Positions 21,429 to 21,520 of a DNA stretch of 21,520 bases are shown piece after piece. Made by a program: the position numbers and the translations under genes. The notes under the pieces were generated by a model. The model did no database searches. It saw only the letters and a list, made by a program, of their open reading frames with translations, and was not told the DNA's origin. Numbering within the stretch: the stretch's first letter is position 1; the number at the start of each line of letters is the position of its first letter. Source of the DNA: an uncultured Verrucomicrobia subdivision 3 bacterium (GTDB taxonomy: Bacteria; Verrucomicrobiota; Verrucomicrobiae; Limisphaerales; UBA11358); NCBI GenBank assembly GCA_903921455.1, contig CAIXPZ010000132.1:1-21520 (forward strand), read 5' to 3'.

Positions 21429-21520
21429 TCACCTTCCGAGCAAAGGGAACTGGATTTTCAGGTCTCCGTCAAGCTGTTGATTCCGCTTCGAGGTAGAAGC
21501 AGCAGGAGGGGGAGCTTCGA
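21429..21520 (-). CDS. Possible C-terminal fragment of a gene running off the window
   Basis: One minus-strand frame is open from the window edge to a TGA at 21429-21431. It reads as about 30 residues with a Pro/Ala/Ser-rich start (EAPPPAASTSKR) and an end DLKIQFPLLGR that could be the tail of a real protein. The fragment is too short to judge and no family is recognisable. Confidence 0.25.
   Translation of the reverse strand, partial: EAPPPAASTSKRNQQLDGDLKIQFPLLGR

Overview
The window looks like a chromosomal segment from a Verrucomicrobiota bacterium, or a close relative in the PVC group. Three things point that way: high G+C; a prepilin-type pseudopilin with a C-terminal GDGHV motif, a protein style abundant in that phylum; and the character of the complex I cluster. 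The phylum is an inference from family resemblance, because no rRNA or other taxonomic marker is present.

Left part (1-3305): the 3' nine-tenths of pnp (polynucleotide phosphorylase) and its terminator, then two minus-strand genes, a pseudopilin-like secreted protein and a small dimeric alpha/beta-barrel (ABM-like) protein. Positions 3306-3904 hold no credible gene. They contain about 14 copies of a 21-bp tandem repeat (about 3431-3721) and a good sigma-70-type promoter (3839-3867).

Middle (3905-8175): three plus-strand genes joined by ATGA overlaps: a long-chain polyprenyl diphosphate synthase, an ECF sigma factor and a single-pass membrane protein that may be its anti-sigma factor. A terminator hairpin follows, and its loop carries the -35 box of what looks like a leaderless parA promoter. 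parA (no parB beside it) is followed by gcvT of the glycine cleavage system.

Core (8349-20470): one tightly packed respiratory complex I operon in the order nuoA-B-C-D-I-H-J-K-L-M-M'-N. It has three notable departures from the textbook operon. The NADH-dehydrogenase module genes nuoE, F and G are absent. nuoI precedes nuoH. There are two different NuoM antiporter-like subunits in tandem. NuoL also has an enlarged C-terminal lateral-helix region containing what looks like a 26-residue internal duplication. Together this is the signature of a '2M' complex I with four rather than three antiporter-like pump subunits. The polyprenyl synthase upstream probably makes the quinone side chain that such a complex needs.

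Right end (20471-21520): gcvH (glycine cleavage H protein) with its own putative promoter and a strong terminator, so gcvT and gcvH flank the nuo operon. Beyond it, on the minus strand, lie a small two-helix membrane protein of unknown function and possibly the tail of another gene running off the window.
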